Source: Oehlia diaphana
Taxonomy: Eukaryota > Glomeromycota > Glomeromycetes > Glomerales > Glomeraceae
DNA: 14,907 nt
Direction: 5' to 3'
NCBI GenBank assembly: GCA_003833135.1
Contig: QZLH01001131.1
Coordinates: 1 to 14,907 of the forward strand
Positions 1 through 8,147 of this stretch are shown here, piece after piece. Both the position numbers and the translations under genes were made by a program. The first letter of the stretch is position 1, and each line of letters begins with the position of its first letter. The notes below the pieces were generated by a model. That model was not told the origin of the DNA and ran no database searches. It saw only the letters and a list, made by a program, of their open reading frames with translations.

Positions 1-1080
1 TATTATTTAATCACCTGCCGGTGGATATGAATATTCGACACTTCTTTAAAATTATCTATGAAGCAAAAAATTTATTGTCCTTCAGCTTGCTTCACCATTT
101 TTCCTCTCTTGGCTCTCCGGATTTATTCGATTGGGCTTTTATTTATCATTGGCTTTCGGAAATGAAGGCCTTTTCTTCTCATAAAAATGGCAACTCTGAA
201 TTTTGGGCTTTTCGTCTTAAGCTTGTTTTGGATATGTTACCTACTTTGACCACTCTTCAACAGCGTAAACCTTATCTTTATTTGCCGGAATGGCTATGTC
301 CTCAATGCAATACAGCTCCTGAAGATTTAGACCATCTTTGGACTTGTCCGTATTTCCTTCTGGAATACAACCTGAAGCTTACTTTTCAACTTCTTATGAA
401 CATGTTTCGCGATTCCTGTCTTGAAAAATTTCTACTCGCGAACTCTACTTCTCCGCTACCTGATTCCTTTGGACCTGAATTTCTCTCCTTGGATTGTTGG
501 AATACAGTTGCTCCTTCTCAATCTTGTCTCTGGCTCACTCGTGGTCTTATCCCAGTTTCTTTGACGGGCTTTCTACGAAAGTTCTTTTTCTTTGCCGCAA
601 TCCTGAATATTTTGACTCCACTAATCAGTGATTTCCATTATAGCCTTTATGTCGAAATATGGATGTGTCATAATATTTTATTTTACCATTGGGAAGTCGC
701 CCAAGGTATTTCTGCTGCCTCTAAATCCTCTTTCCGTTCAGTTTCCTCCTCTCCTTCGGTCTCCTCTAGTACTTCTTCTTTCTCTATAGCGTTGGTTCCT
801 CTTGATTCCTGAGTTGACTGGGTTTCTTCTTTTATAATTCGAGGTGGATCTTGGATTTTGCACTTGGATTTTCTGCGCCACTTAACAGTTCAGCCTCTTC
901 ATCTTAGGATTTCTTTCTGGTAACGGGTGGATCTTAGGACATGCTGGATAGTTGACTCACACTGGCCTTCGGGTAAAGTTGGGGTATGTGACTCTGTAAT
1001 AGTATAGTCTCTATTTTTTAACTTAGCTTTAGTTTAGATTTCTTTATTTGTATGAATCATGAAGCTACTCTTTTTATTTT
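1..1080 (+). mobile_element. LINE 3' end with 3' UTR
   Basis: This comprises the LINE C-terminal coding part plus about 270 bases of 3' untranslated sequence (813-1080). The UTR is less AT-rich than the DNA beyond it and holds the related phrases GGTGGATCTTGGATTTTGCA and GGGTGGATCTTAGGACATGC. It changes at about 1065-1110 into T-rich sequence that runs into unrelated repeat DNA, which I take as the approximate 3' end of the element. No clear poly(A) tail or target-site duplication can be assigned because the 5' end lies outside the window. Confidence 0.6.
3..812 (+). CDS. LINE retrotransposon polyprotein, C-terminal end (5' partial)
   Basis: The frame is open from the window's left edge to a TGA at 810-812, so the apparent GTG start at 21 is only where an ORF caller would begin; this is the tail of a longer protein. 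About 110 residues after position 21 there is a zinc-knuckle-like cluster (CPQC, then DHLWTC), spacing CX2CX8HX3C with C93, C96, H105 and C109 counted from codon 21. In RNase H-bearing fungal LINEs this type of module lies near the C-terminus, downstream of reverse transcriptase and RNase H; both would lie left of the window. The region before it (WAFRLKLVLDMLPTL) is typical of the linker after RNase H in these proteins. The last 30 residues are Ser-rich. There are no internal stops, so this copy is younger than the LINE at 8148-12699. Family assignment comes from recognition of the motif and layout, not alignment. Confidence 0.75.
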   Translation, partial: LFNHLPVDMNIRHFFKIIYEAKNLLSFSLLHHFSSLGSPDLFDWAFIYHWLSEMKAFSSHKNGNSEFWAFRLKLVLDMLPTLTTLQQRKPYLYLPEWLCPQCNTAPEDLDHLWTCPYFLLEYNLKLTFQLLMNMFRDSCLEKFLLANSTSPLPDSFGPEFLSLDCWNTVAPSQSCLWLTRGLIPVSLTGFLRKFFFFAAILNILTPLISDFHYSLYVEIWMCHNILFYHWEVAQGISAASKSSFRSVSSSPSVSSSTSSFSIALVPLDS

Positions 1081-1139
1081 TTATTTTATATTTTCATATT
1101 TCTTTTTTGTTATATTGTTCACTTTGTATAAATTGTTAT

Positions 1140-1290
1140 AAAATTTAATAAAAGATAAAGTTGTAAGACTGTTTGCATAGTAGAAAGACAATCTAACCAC
1201 CATTCGACTCGTCAATATGAGATGATTCCAACGAGCTATGGTGCATCTTTCTACGATCATTGGATGCCAAGTTATTATGTAAAATGTAAT
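1140..1290. repeat. Diverged fragment related to the foldback MITE family
   Basis: The segment around 1200-1265 (TCAATATGAGATGATTCCAA, then CGAGCTATGGTGCATC and GATCATTGG) aligns by eye, nearly base for base, with the inner arm of the MITEs at 3096-4295 (TTATTGAGACGATTCCAATG, then AACTATATTTCAT and GATCACTGG near 4098-4155). The flanks of this fragment do not carry the CAGGTCAAAA termini or the ACCAATCAG motifs. It is therefore either an internal remnant or a distinct subfamily sharing the core. No coding function is seen. Confidence 0.5.
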
Positions 1291-1298
1291 ATTTTTAG

Positions 1299-1376
1299 GT
1301 TTCGACAATTTCGACATGTCGAAACTATTTTGGCATTTCGGCATTTCGACAGGTTTTAGTTTCGACATTTCGACAA
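1299..1376. repeat. TTTCGACA short interspersed/hairpin repeat
   Basis: Six or so copies of an 8-10 base word (TTTCGACA, TTTCGGCA) lie in 78 bases. GTTTCGAC at 1299-1306 pairs with GTCGAAAC at 1318-1325, so a short stem-loop is possible. The segment is CpG-rich compared with its surroundings, which argues for a young or constrained repeat in otherwise AT-rich DNA. Confidence 0.5.
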
Positions 1377-1554
1377 TAGCCTGTAGAATTTCAGCAGGCA
1401 ACTTTAATGACGTATGTGATGATCATATATCCAGGTGATTTGTAAAAAAAAAATTTATATTAAAGATCATTTCAATTAGTGTTCATTTATAAAACAAGGC
1501 TATTCCTAATAAAGTTAAGGAAGAAAATCTTTTTTATTTGTAAAAAAAAGAAAA

Positions 1555-1720
1555 AAGACCAATCAGTTTTAAAAAGACTGCGGTCCTTAAAAAGACTGAT
1601 GGTCTTATTATATGTGATACAGGACTAAAAGACCGCAGTCCTACACTAAGACGGACCAGTCTGTCTTTTTATGGTGTAGAACCGTAGGACCGTGGTCTTT
1701 TAGAACTGATGACCATCCTT
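1555..1720. repeat. Palindrome cluster (GACCGCAGTCC-type)
   Basis: Several inverted copies of one motif occur: GACTGCGGTCC (1576), GACCGCAGTCC (1631), AGACGGACCAGTCTGTCT (self-complementary with mismatches, 1649) and GTAGGACCGTGGTC (1684). The 20 bases at about 1625-1643 (CTAAAAGACCGCAGTCCTAC) return inverted at 1684-1703 with two mismatches. ACTGATGGTC near 1595 also pairs with GATGACCATC near 1709. This is a foldback repeat. Its right edge coincides with the point where homology of the neighbouring transposase stops (about 1721). Confidence 0.6.
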
Positions 1721-2843
1721 AGCTGCAAGTGAGCTGTAGTGTTTGATGGCAAAAAATGCACAGCCACATTTGTTAAATTTAGGTTTTCATTTATAACATG
1801 TACTGGAGTATTATCAACAATTAAAAGAATTTTGTGACGTTATAATCACATTTGTGCATTCAATTTTGTAAGATAATTATTCCATATCAAAACTTGCATC
1901 CAAGTCGTTGAATTCCAGTAGTAATTAACTGGAAATTCTTCCTTTTTTTTTCTGCGTAATATTTGTGGATTTTGGTATATGTGAATAAAGGTCGGCTTTA
2001 ATTTTTCAGTTCCAGTTGCGTTACATGTAAGGAGAAGAGTAACCCATTTTTTTGATTTCTTTTTTCCAGAAAGTGGCCCTTATGCTAATGTCTTTGAAGG
2101 TTCCAGGTCCCAGTACAATCCTGAAAATAACATAAAATGTTAGAATAATATTTGGATTTTTGAAAAAGATCTTGATTACCTGTTTCATCACAGTTAAAAA
2201 CATCATTTAAGTCATAATCCTTGATAATTTCACGTAATTTTGTCCTTTCTTCTTCTAAAGTTTCTAATGGTACACTGTTTGCTTCATCTCACTTAACATA
2301 TTCTTTTAAATGATGGCTTTGTTTAAATTTCTCTAACCATCCATTAAAAGTGGTAAAATTATCAATTTTAAACCTTCGTGCAAAAATTTTTACCTTTTCA
2401 CGTAAAATATCACCGTTAATTATAACTCCTGCAGCAAGAGCATTTGTTAACCACAGCGCAAGAGCTTCTTCCACTTGAGGAAAGCAAGGTGGCCTTTCTC
2501 TTTGTTTATTTGCTTCTTCTGAATCAGGATTTATAAGCAGCCACTTATCTTTATTTTTTAAAATATCAGAGATAGTATTTTGCTTGATTTGGTATATGGC
2601 TGCGAGTTCTTGTTGAGTAAGCTGTGGTGTCTTCTGAAAATTTAAATAGAGTTGACACTTTTATGCATGCGTTAAAACAATTCTTTTCTTTAGTTGTAAT
2701 GAATCATGTGTTATTTTCCTTTTTTTTGTAGTTGAGACATGATTTGTATAAAACGCGAAATGTATTTTTTTGATTTTTGATACTTTCATTAAATGCATTA
2801 TTTCAAGAATGATATTTTTTAGATACCGAAATGTTGCATGCAT
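1721..2843 (-). pseudogene. Tigger-like CENP-B/Tc5-domain DDE transposase pseudogene
   Basis: Such transposases bind their terminal repeats and cut and paste the element. Reading the minus strand from about 2843 there is a basic N-terminus, then a psq/CENP-B-type helix-turn-helix (LTQQELAAIYQIKQNTISDI, about 2540-2610). A Tc5-type DNA-binding domain follows (LALWLTNALAAGVIINGD with FKIDNFTTFNGWLEKF, 2330-2470), then the first catalytic motif CDETG (about 2181-2195). Next come LYWDLEPS, SGKKKSK and CNATGTEKLKP, the linker YYWNSTTWMQV, and the second catalytic motif LLIVDNTPVH (about 1790-1820). The frame is broken by stops at 2661-2663, 2289-2291, 2080-2082, 1846-1848 and 1840-1842 and by a frameshift near 1940-1970. 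Homology ends just after HLQ (about 1723), before the third catalytic residue. The true start codon is uncertain; 2843 is the first available Met. It cannot be functional. Confidence 0.85.
2121..2179 (-). other. Intron in the Tigger transposase pseudogene
   Basis: On the minus strand a 59-nt segment begins GTAATC and ends TTTTCAG, lying exactly between CDETG and LYWDLEPS, which are contiguous in related transposases. Removing it restores the family's reading frame, since 59 is not a multiple of three. Size and borders are ordinary for a fungal spliceosomal intron. Confidence 0.75.
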
Positions 2844-3033
2844 CTAAAGAGCAAAAAAAGATAAGGTTATGTGAATGTGTAACCTAAATATCGGTACAAT
2901 GTTACTATTCGTTACTATAAAGGGACAAAGAACTTGTATCGTTATATGTTACAACATGAATTTATATATAATATCAATATATTGAGGTTTTTTTATTAAT
3001 TGTAAAATGGGACAATAAAATTTATCGTTAAAA

Positions 3034-3077
3034 GCAATTATCGGTATATAGAATATCGGTATATCGAAGTTTGACTG
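3034..3077 (-). repeat. Terminal inverted repeat of the Tigger-like element
   Basis: Read on the minus strand, this 44-base end contains CGATATACCGATATTC followed by a second partial copy, ATATACCGATAATTGC, giving the doubled CCGATA motif typical of Tigger/pogo termini. It directly abuts a TA dinucleotide at 3078-3079. The partner repeat was not found between 1081 and 1740. Confidence 0.75.
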
Positions 3078-3095
3078 TAATTGCACATTATTATA

Positions 3096-3632
3096 CAGGT
3101 CAAAATGTGAAAAATCAGGCATTAATTGGTCATAAATTGGTCACCAATCAGATACCTGATTGGTAACTGATTGGCATTTTTGCTAAATACCGTCACCAAT
3201 TATGCAGTTTGTTAACTTTTGACCCATTAATCAGAAAAAAATGAAATATAATTCATTAGAATCGTCTCAATAAGATAAATTTAATGGTAATAAAATTGTA
3301 TTTCTAGGATTAATACTTGATGAGATATTAAGTAAAATATAAAAATAAAAATATATTATTTATATTTTATTTATTAATTTTTTATTAACTATTAATTTTA
3401 GAAATACAATTTTATTACTATTAGATTCATCTTGTTGAGATGATTTCAATAAACTACTATATGTCTATATTTCATCCTTTTTTGATCACTAGATTAAAAG
3501 CTAGCAAATTGCCTGATTGATGACAGTATTTGGCAAAAATGCACAATCAGTTACTAATCAGTCACCAATTAGCTACCTGATTGGTAACTGATTGGTGACT
3601 GATTGATGCCTGATTTTTTACATTTTGACCTG
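3096..3632. mobile_element. Foldback MITE, copy 1
   Basis: This 537-bp element begins CAGGTCAAAATGT and ends ACATTTTGACCTG, and is flanked on both sides by TA, consistent with a Tc1/mariner-type TA target duplication. The two halves are reverse complements over most of their length: each arm has several ACCAATCAG/CTGATTGGT words, then GTTAGCAAACTGCC-like sequence, then GATGAAATATA and AAAATTGTATTTCTAG toward the centre. The AT-rich centre (about 3310-3390) is not symmetric and gives the element a direction. It has no coding capacity. A transcript would form a very long hairpin, a plausible small-RNA source (inference). Confidence 0.85.
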
Positions 3633-3760
3633 TATTATTACTTTTTAAATGAGATAAAAAAATAGTCAAAGTATTTTCAAATATAATTCATCTAAACTTT
3701 AAGTCTAATTACAAGCAGATTTCCAGATAGTTTATTAGTATTTTTTATTAATAATCTTTA

Positions 3761-4295
3761 CACAGGTTGAAATGTAAAAAATTAGACATCAATCAATCAC
3801 CAATTGGGTACCAATCAGATAGCTGATTGATGACTGATTGGTGACTGATTGGCATTTTTGCCAAATACTATTACCAATCAGGCAGTTTGCTAACTTTTGA
3901 TCCAGTAATCAGAAAAAGATGAAATATAGTTCATTGAAATCATCTCAACAAGGCAAATCTAATAGTAGTAAAATTGTATTTCTAGAATTAATAGTTAATA
4001 AATATTAAATAAAATATAAATAATATATTTTATTTTTATATTTTACTTAATATCTCATCAAGTATTAATCCTAGAAATACAATTTTACTACCATTAGATT
4101 CATCTTATTGAGACGATTCCAATGAACTATATTTCATTTTTTTCTGATCACTGGACCAAAAGTTAGCAAACTGCCTGATTGGTAATAGTATTTGGCGAAA
4201 ATGCCAATCAGTCACCAATCAGTCACCAATCAGCTACCTGATTGATGCCTGATTGGTGATTGATTGATGCCTGATTTTTTACTTTTCAACCTGTG
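3761..4295. mobile_element. Foldback MITE, copy 2 (inverted relative to copy 1)
   Basis: This 535-bp copy starts CACAGGTTGAAATG and ends CTTTTCAACCTGTG. It carries the same ACCAATCAG-rich subterminal blocks and AAAATTGTATTTCTAG inner arms as copy 1. Its asymmetric centre (ATTTTACTTAATATCTCATC, near 4040-4060) is the reverse complement of copy 1's centre (GATGAGATATTAAGTAAAAT, near 3320-3339), so the two copies lie in opposite orientation, 128 bp apart. The target duplication is unclear because the termini are flanked by CA and TG, one further inverted step. Confidence 0.85.
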
Positions 4296-4681
4296 ATTAT
4301 CTTTAAAATTATTCTTACCTTCTCATTTTCTAATGGAATTTTCTCAAATATTTCTTTTCTAAAAGAATCTTTCTTACATTTTCTATCTATTAAATAATTA
4401 CTTGTATAATTCCAATCTTTAATCTTTTTTTCTTTCTATTTTAAAGTTAGATTTTTTAATCTTAAAAGATCTTTAATAATCTATTAGTTCCTTTTGAATT
4501 TTATTAAAATTTTTAACTTCAAAATTGAAATCTAAAAATAAATTCTAAAAATAAAATATTAATTAATAATATCTATCAATAATTTACTAATGATTTATAA
4601 ACTTTTCTTTCATAAGTAGAAGATCAATCTCCTATTTTAATAATCATATAATAATAATTATTTTCTTTTTTATAAATATAT
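4296..4681. other. AT-rich intergenic stretch, nothing recognised
   Basis: About 385 bases of highly AT-rich sequence with pyrimidine-rich runs. No open frame of note, repeat boundary, RNA gene or promoter could be supported. Confidence 0.6.
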
Positions 4682-4689
4682 AACATAAT
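4682..4689. repeat. Left 8-bp target-site duplication of the hAT-like element
   Basis: AACATAAT immediately precedes TAGTGTTC. Seven of eight bases match the sequence at 7041-7048. Confidence 0.7.
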
Positions 4690-4696
4690 TAGTGTT

Positions 4697-4905
4697 CTGA
4701 AAAAAATCTGATCTGATTCGTATCCGCGGATCTGATCTGAAACAGATCAGATCGGATCAGATTTTTATGATCTGTGATCCGATCCGAATCAAAAAAATTT
4801 GATCTGTTATAGATCGAATCGGATTGGATCATTTATTCATTCAAATCGGATCAGATCGAATCAGATTCGAACAGATTCAGATCGGATCCAGATCGGATCC
4901 AAATA
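4697..4905. repeat. Left GATC-rich subterminal block
   Basis: More than a dozen overlapping GATCTGATC, GATCGGATC and GAATCGGATT words occur in both orientations in about 210 bp. The mirrored block is at 6830-7030. By analogy with known hAT elements these may be transposase-binding sites (inference). Confidence 0.7.
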
Positions 4906-6828
4906 AAAAACGTTTTGCGTAATGTTTTTTATTAAAACAATTAAAAACTATTGCGAAACAGTTTTTTTTAGTTATATAAACCATTTCGCAACGGTTTATA
5001 TTAAATTTGTTAAAAAAACTGTTGTGAAATAGTTTTTTTGATTAAATAAACCATTTCGCAACGGTTTTTATCAAATTCATTAATAAACTGTTGCAAAATG
5101 GTTTTTATTAGTTATATAAACCATTTCGCACTGGTTTATATTATATTCGTTAATAAACCATTGCAAAACGGTTTTTTTGATTAAATAAACCGTTTTGCAA
5201 CGGTTTATATTATATTCGTTAATAAACCATTGCAAAACGGTTTTTATTAGTTATATAAACCGTTTCACAACAGTTTATATTAAATTCGTTAAAAAAACCA
5301 TTGCGAAACGGTTTTTTTTGATTAAATAAACCATTTTGCAACGGGTTTTTTTTGATTAAATAAACCGTTTTGCAACGGTTTTTATTAAATTCATTAATAA
5401 ACCGTTGCAAAATGGTTTTTATTAGTTATAAAACCGTTTTGCAATGGCTTATATTAAATTTATTAATAAACCGTTGCGAAATAGTTTTTTTTGATTGAAT
5501 AAACCGTTTTGCAACGGTTTATATTATATTCATTAATAAACCGTTACGAAACAGTTTTTATTAGTTATATAAACCGTTTTGCAACGGTTTATATTAAATT
5601 CGTTAAAAAAACTGTTGCGAAATGGTTTTTTTTGATTAAATAAACCATTTCGCAACGGTTTTTATCAAATTCATTAATAAACTGTTGTGAAATGGTTTTT
5701 ATTAGTTATATAAACTGTTTTGCAATAGTTTATATTATATTCGTTAATAAACCATTGTGAAATATTTTTTTTTGATTAAATAAACCGTTTCGCAACAGTT
5801 TTTATCAAATTCATTAATAAACTATTGCGAAACAGTTTTTATTAGTTATATAAACTGTTTCGCAACAGTTTATATTAAATTTGTTAAAAAACCGTTGTGA
5901 AACAGTTTTTTTTTAGTTATATAAACCATTTCGCAATGGTTTATATTAAATTCGTTAAAAAAACTATTGCGAAACGGTTTTTTTTGATTAAATAAACCAT
6001 TTTGCAATAGTTTTTATTAAATTTATTAATAAATCGTTGCGAAACGGTTTTTATTAGTTATATAAACCGTTTTGCAATGGTTTATATTAAATTCGTTAAT
6101 AAACCGTTGCGAAATGGTTTTTTTTGATTAAATAAACCATTTCGCAATGGTTTATATTATATTCATTAATAAACCATTGCAAAACAGTTTTTATTAGTTA
6201 TATAAACCGTTTTGCAACGGTTTATATTAAATTCGTTAAAAAACCATTGCAAAACGGTTTTTTTAGTTATATAAACCATTTCACAATAGTTTATTAATGA
6301 ATATAATATAAACCATTGCGAAATGGTTTATATAACTAATAAAAACCATTTCGCAATAGTTTATTAACGAATTTGATAAAAACCGTTGCGAAACAGTTTA
6401 TTTAATCAAAAAAACCATTTCACAACGGTTTATTAACGAATATAATATAAATTGTTGCGAAACGGGTTATATAACTAATATTCGTTAAAAAAACTGTTGT
6501 GAAATGGTTTTTTTTATTAAATAAACTGTTTCGCAATGGTTTTTATCAAATTCATTAATAAAACATTGCGAAACAGTTTTTATTAGTTATATAAACCATT
6601 TCGCAACTGTTTATATTATATTCATTAATAAACTATTGCGAAACGGTTTTTATTAGTTATATAAACCGTTTTGCAACGGTTTTTATTAAATTCATTAATA
6701 AACTGTTGTAAAACGGTTTTTTTTAGTTATATAAACTGTTTCGCAATGGTATTTTTTGTTTAAATTGAAATAAAAACATTTTTTATTAAATAAATCTTTA
6801 AAAAAACGTTGCAAAACATTTTTTTAAT
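4906..6828. repeat. 70-bp palindromic satellite array (about 26 units)
   Basis: The unit is word A (AAACCGTTTTGCAACGGTTT), a 17-bp spacer (ATATTAAATTCGTTAAT), the exact reverse complement of A, and a 13-bp spacer of two kinds (TTATTAGTTATAT or a TTTGATTAAAT variant) that often alternate, giving a higher-order period near 140 bp. Each unit can fold into a hairpin with a 20-bp stem and 17-base loop. Copies differ mainly by C/T or G/A changes at the CpGs of A and of the spacer. Between about 6290 and 6477 the units run in the opposite direction. The small ORF on the minus strand near 5219-5410 is a by-product of the repeat. Confidence 0.9.
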
Positions 6829-6829
6829 T

Positions 6830-7030
6830 TCTGATTCAGATCAAATTCGGATCGGATCAGTTTTATCCGAATTGGATTCAGACTGAATCGAATCAAGTTT
6901 ATTTCAGATTCAGATCGAATCGGATCCAATTATTTTTGATCTGAATACGGATCAGATCAAATCTAATTTTTTTTGATCTGAATTCAGATCAGATCGGATT
7001 TATCTTAAATTCGATCTGATTCGATCCGTT
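6830..7030. repeat. Right GATC-rich subterminal block
   Basis: The block repeats the vocabulary of the left one (AGATCGGATC, TTCAGATCGAATCGG, GATCCGTTCGG) just inside the right terminus. The two blocks resemble each other in composition and words rather than as one long alignable inverted repeat. Confidence 0.7.
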
Positions 7031-7040
7031 CGGAACACTA

Positions 7041-7048
7041 ATCATAAT
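7041..7048. repeat. Right 8-bp target-site duplication of the hAT-like element
   Basis: ATCATAAT immediately follows GAACACTA and matches 4682-4689 at seven of eight positions. Confidence 0.7.
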
Positions 7049-8147
7049 GTAGCTTATAATCCCTGTTAAAGCATTATTACATTGAATCATTTTTATTAAA
7101 ATAAAATTTATTAATAATGAAAGTTGATCAAATAAATTATTAACAAACTAAAACAAATTAAATTAATAATATAAATCATGTAGTTAACAAAAATACAACT
7201 TTAAAAATTCTTTTCTTATATTTTATCTTAAAATAAATATTAATTATGACTTAAATGAATAATAAATATATTCAAGTAACTTTTAATAATTAATATTTTA
7301 TTGAATTAGAAATTATAAAATTCAAGACTAAAAAATCCTTTAATTATCAAATTCTACTCATATTTATATATGCTGAAATTTCATTAATTATTCTAAAATT
7401 AAAACTATTCTAAAAATATTTCAATTTATCTATTTTATTAGGATCCGTTCACATTACTAACAATTATTTACTGATATTTATATTACTAATAACCATTTTA
7501 CTGACAGGTATACTTTACCAACAGGTATATTATATTAACACTTATTTTACTGACACTTATTTTACCAACACTCATTTTATTACAGTATTTATTATTATTT
7601 CACTACCCACTTTAGTTATGAAAATCAAAATATATATTTAATATAAAAGAATTTACCATAATATATAAAATAAAAACTTAAAAAAAATTTTACTAATTAA
7701 AGTCATTAATATATAAATCAAAAATTATTTACTTTTATTTATACATATTTTATATATTTGATAATTGTTTTATTTAATAATAATAATTTTATAGTAATTG
7801 GAAATAATATTAATAATTTATTCAAAGTAATTCTATATTCAACTAAAGTGAAATTAGTTGGATTTATATTAACTGTACTACTACTATATTACTTTTATTT
7901 TTTTTGTAAAAAAAAAAAAATTTTTCTAGTATTACTTTTTGAATCCAAGTAAATAACTCTTTTACTCGTAACAGATTTTTTTTTTATTAAAAAAAAGAAT
8001 TGAGATTTTTTTATTTCTATTTTACCTTTAATTTTAGAATAATTAGTGCAATATCAAAAATAGTTAAAATTATACTAGCTTTTATTTAATGCTTTATATT
8101 TATTAATACAAATAATAACTATATATATAAGTAAAATTATTTTAACT
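7049..8147. other. AT-rich stretch with one weak tandem repeat
   Basis: About 1.1 kb of very AT-rich DNA between the hAT-like element and the LINE relic. The only structure I see is the tandem repeat at 7452-7590. The small ORF at 7758-7952 encodes an Ile/Phe/Asn-rich peptide expected by chance from such composition and is not called. Confidence 0.6.
7452..7590. repeat. Imperfect tandem repeat, units of about 15-20 bp
   Basis: About eight degenerate units share the pattern TTACTGACA(C/G)(T/G)TAT, for example TTTTACTGACAGGTATACTT and ATTTTACTGACACTTATTTT. Unit length varies. No function is suggested. Confidence 0.5.

Larger units (their letters stand above)
1721..3077 (-). mobile_element. Tigger/pogo-like DNA transposon (Tc1-mariner superfamily), decayed
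   Basis: On the minus strand the element opens with the inverted repeat CAGTCAAACTTCGATATACC (3077 leftwards), immediately preceded by TA, the target dinucleotide of this superfamily. The terminal sequence closely resembles Tigger/pogo ends, which typically begin CAGTC(A/G)AACCTCGATATACC. Downstream of it lies a transposase relic with CENP-B-type helix-turn-helix, Tc5-type helix-turn-helix and DDE regions in the usual order. The opposite terminus is missing: the element is cut at about 1721, next to a palindrome-rich repeat, so the third catalytic acidic residue and the second inverted repeat are lost. Confidence 0.8.
4690..7040. mobile_element. Non-autonomous hAT-like element with internal satellite array
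   Basis: The ends form an inverted repeat, TAGTGTTCTGAA at left and TTCGGAACACTA at right (11 of 12 matched). Outside them are AACATAAT (4682-4689) and ATCATAAT (7041-7048), an 8-bp target duplication with one mismatch. TA-G-starting termini and 8-bp duplications are characteristic of hAT transposons. Inside each end lies about 200 bp dense in GATCNGAT/ATCGGATC words (4697-4905 and 6830-7030), comparable with the subterminal transposase-binding repeats known in hAT elements. The remainder (about 4906-6828) is a tandem array of 70-bp palindromic units with no coding capacity. No transposase is encoded, so mobility would need one supplied elsewhere. The superfamily call rests on termini and duplication length only. 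Confidence 0.75.

Noticed and set aside
1081..1401. Minus-strand ORF of 106 codons
   Set aside because: It spans the MITE-related fragment and the TTTCGACA repeat. Its Met/Lys-rich start simply translates that repeat, and no family is recognised.
2021..2206. Minus-strand ORF of 61 codons
   Set aside because: It runs through the 59-nt intron in a frame other than the transposase frame; a shadow of the Tigger pseudogene.
5219..5410. Minus-strand ORF of 63 codons
   Set aside because: A direct translation of the 70-bp satellite; the peptide is repetitive for that reason.
4906..6828. Possible CRISPR array
   Set aside because: Regular 20-bp palindromic words recall one, but the spacers are themselves repeated, no cas genes are present and the DNA is clearly eukaryotic.
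7758..7952. Plus-strand ORF of 64 codons, hydrophobic
   Set aside because: Ile/Phe/Asn content is expected from AT-rich DNA. No conserved motif or neighbouring gene structure supports it.
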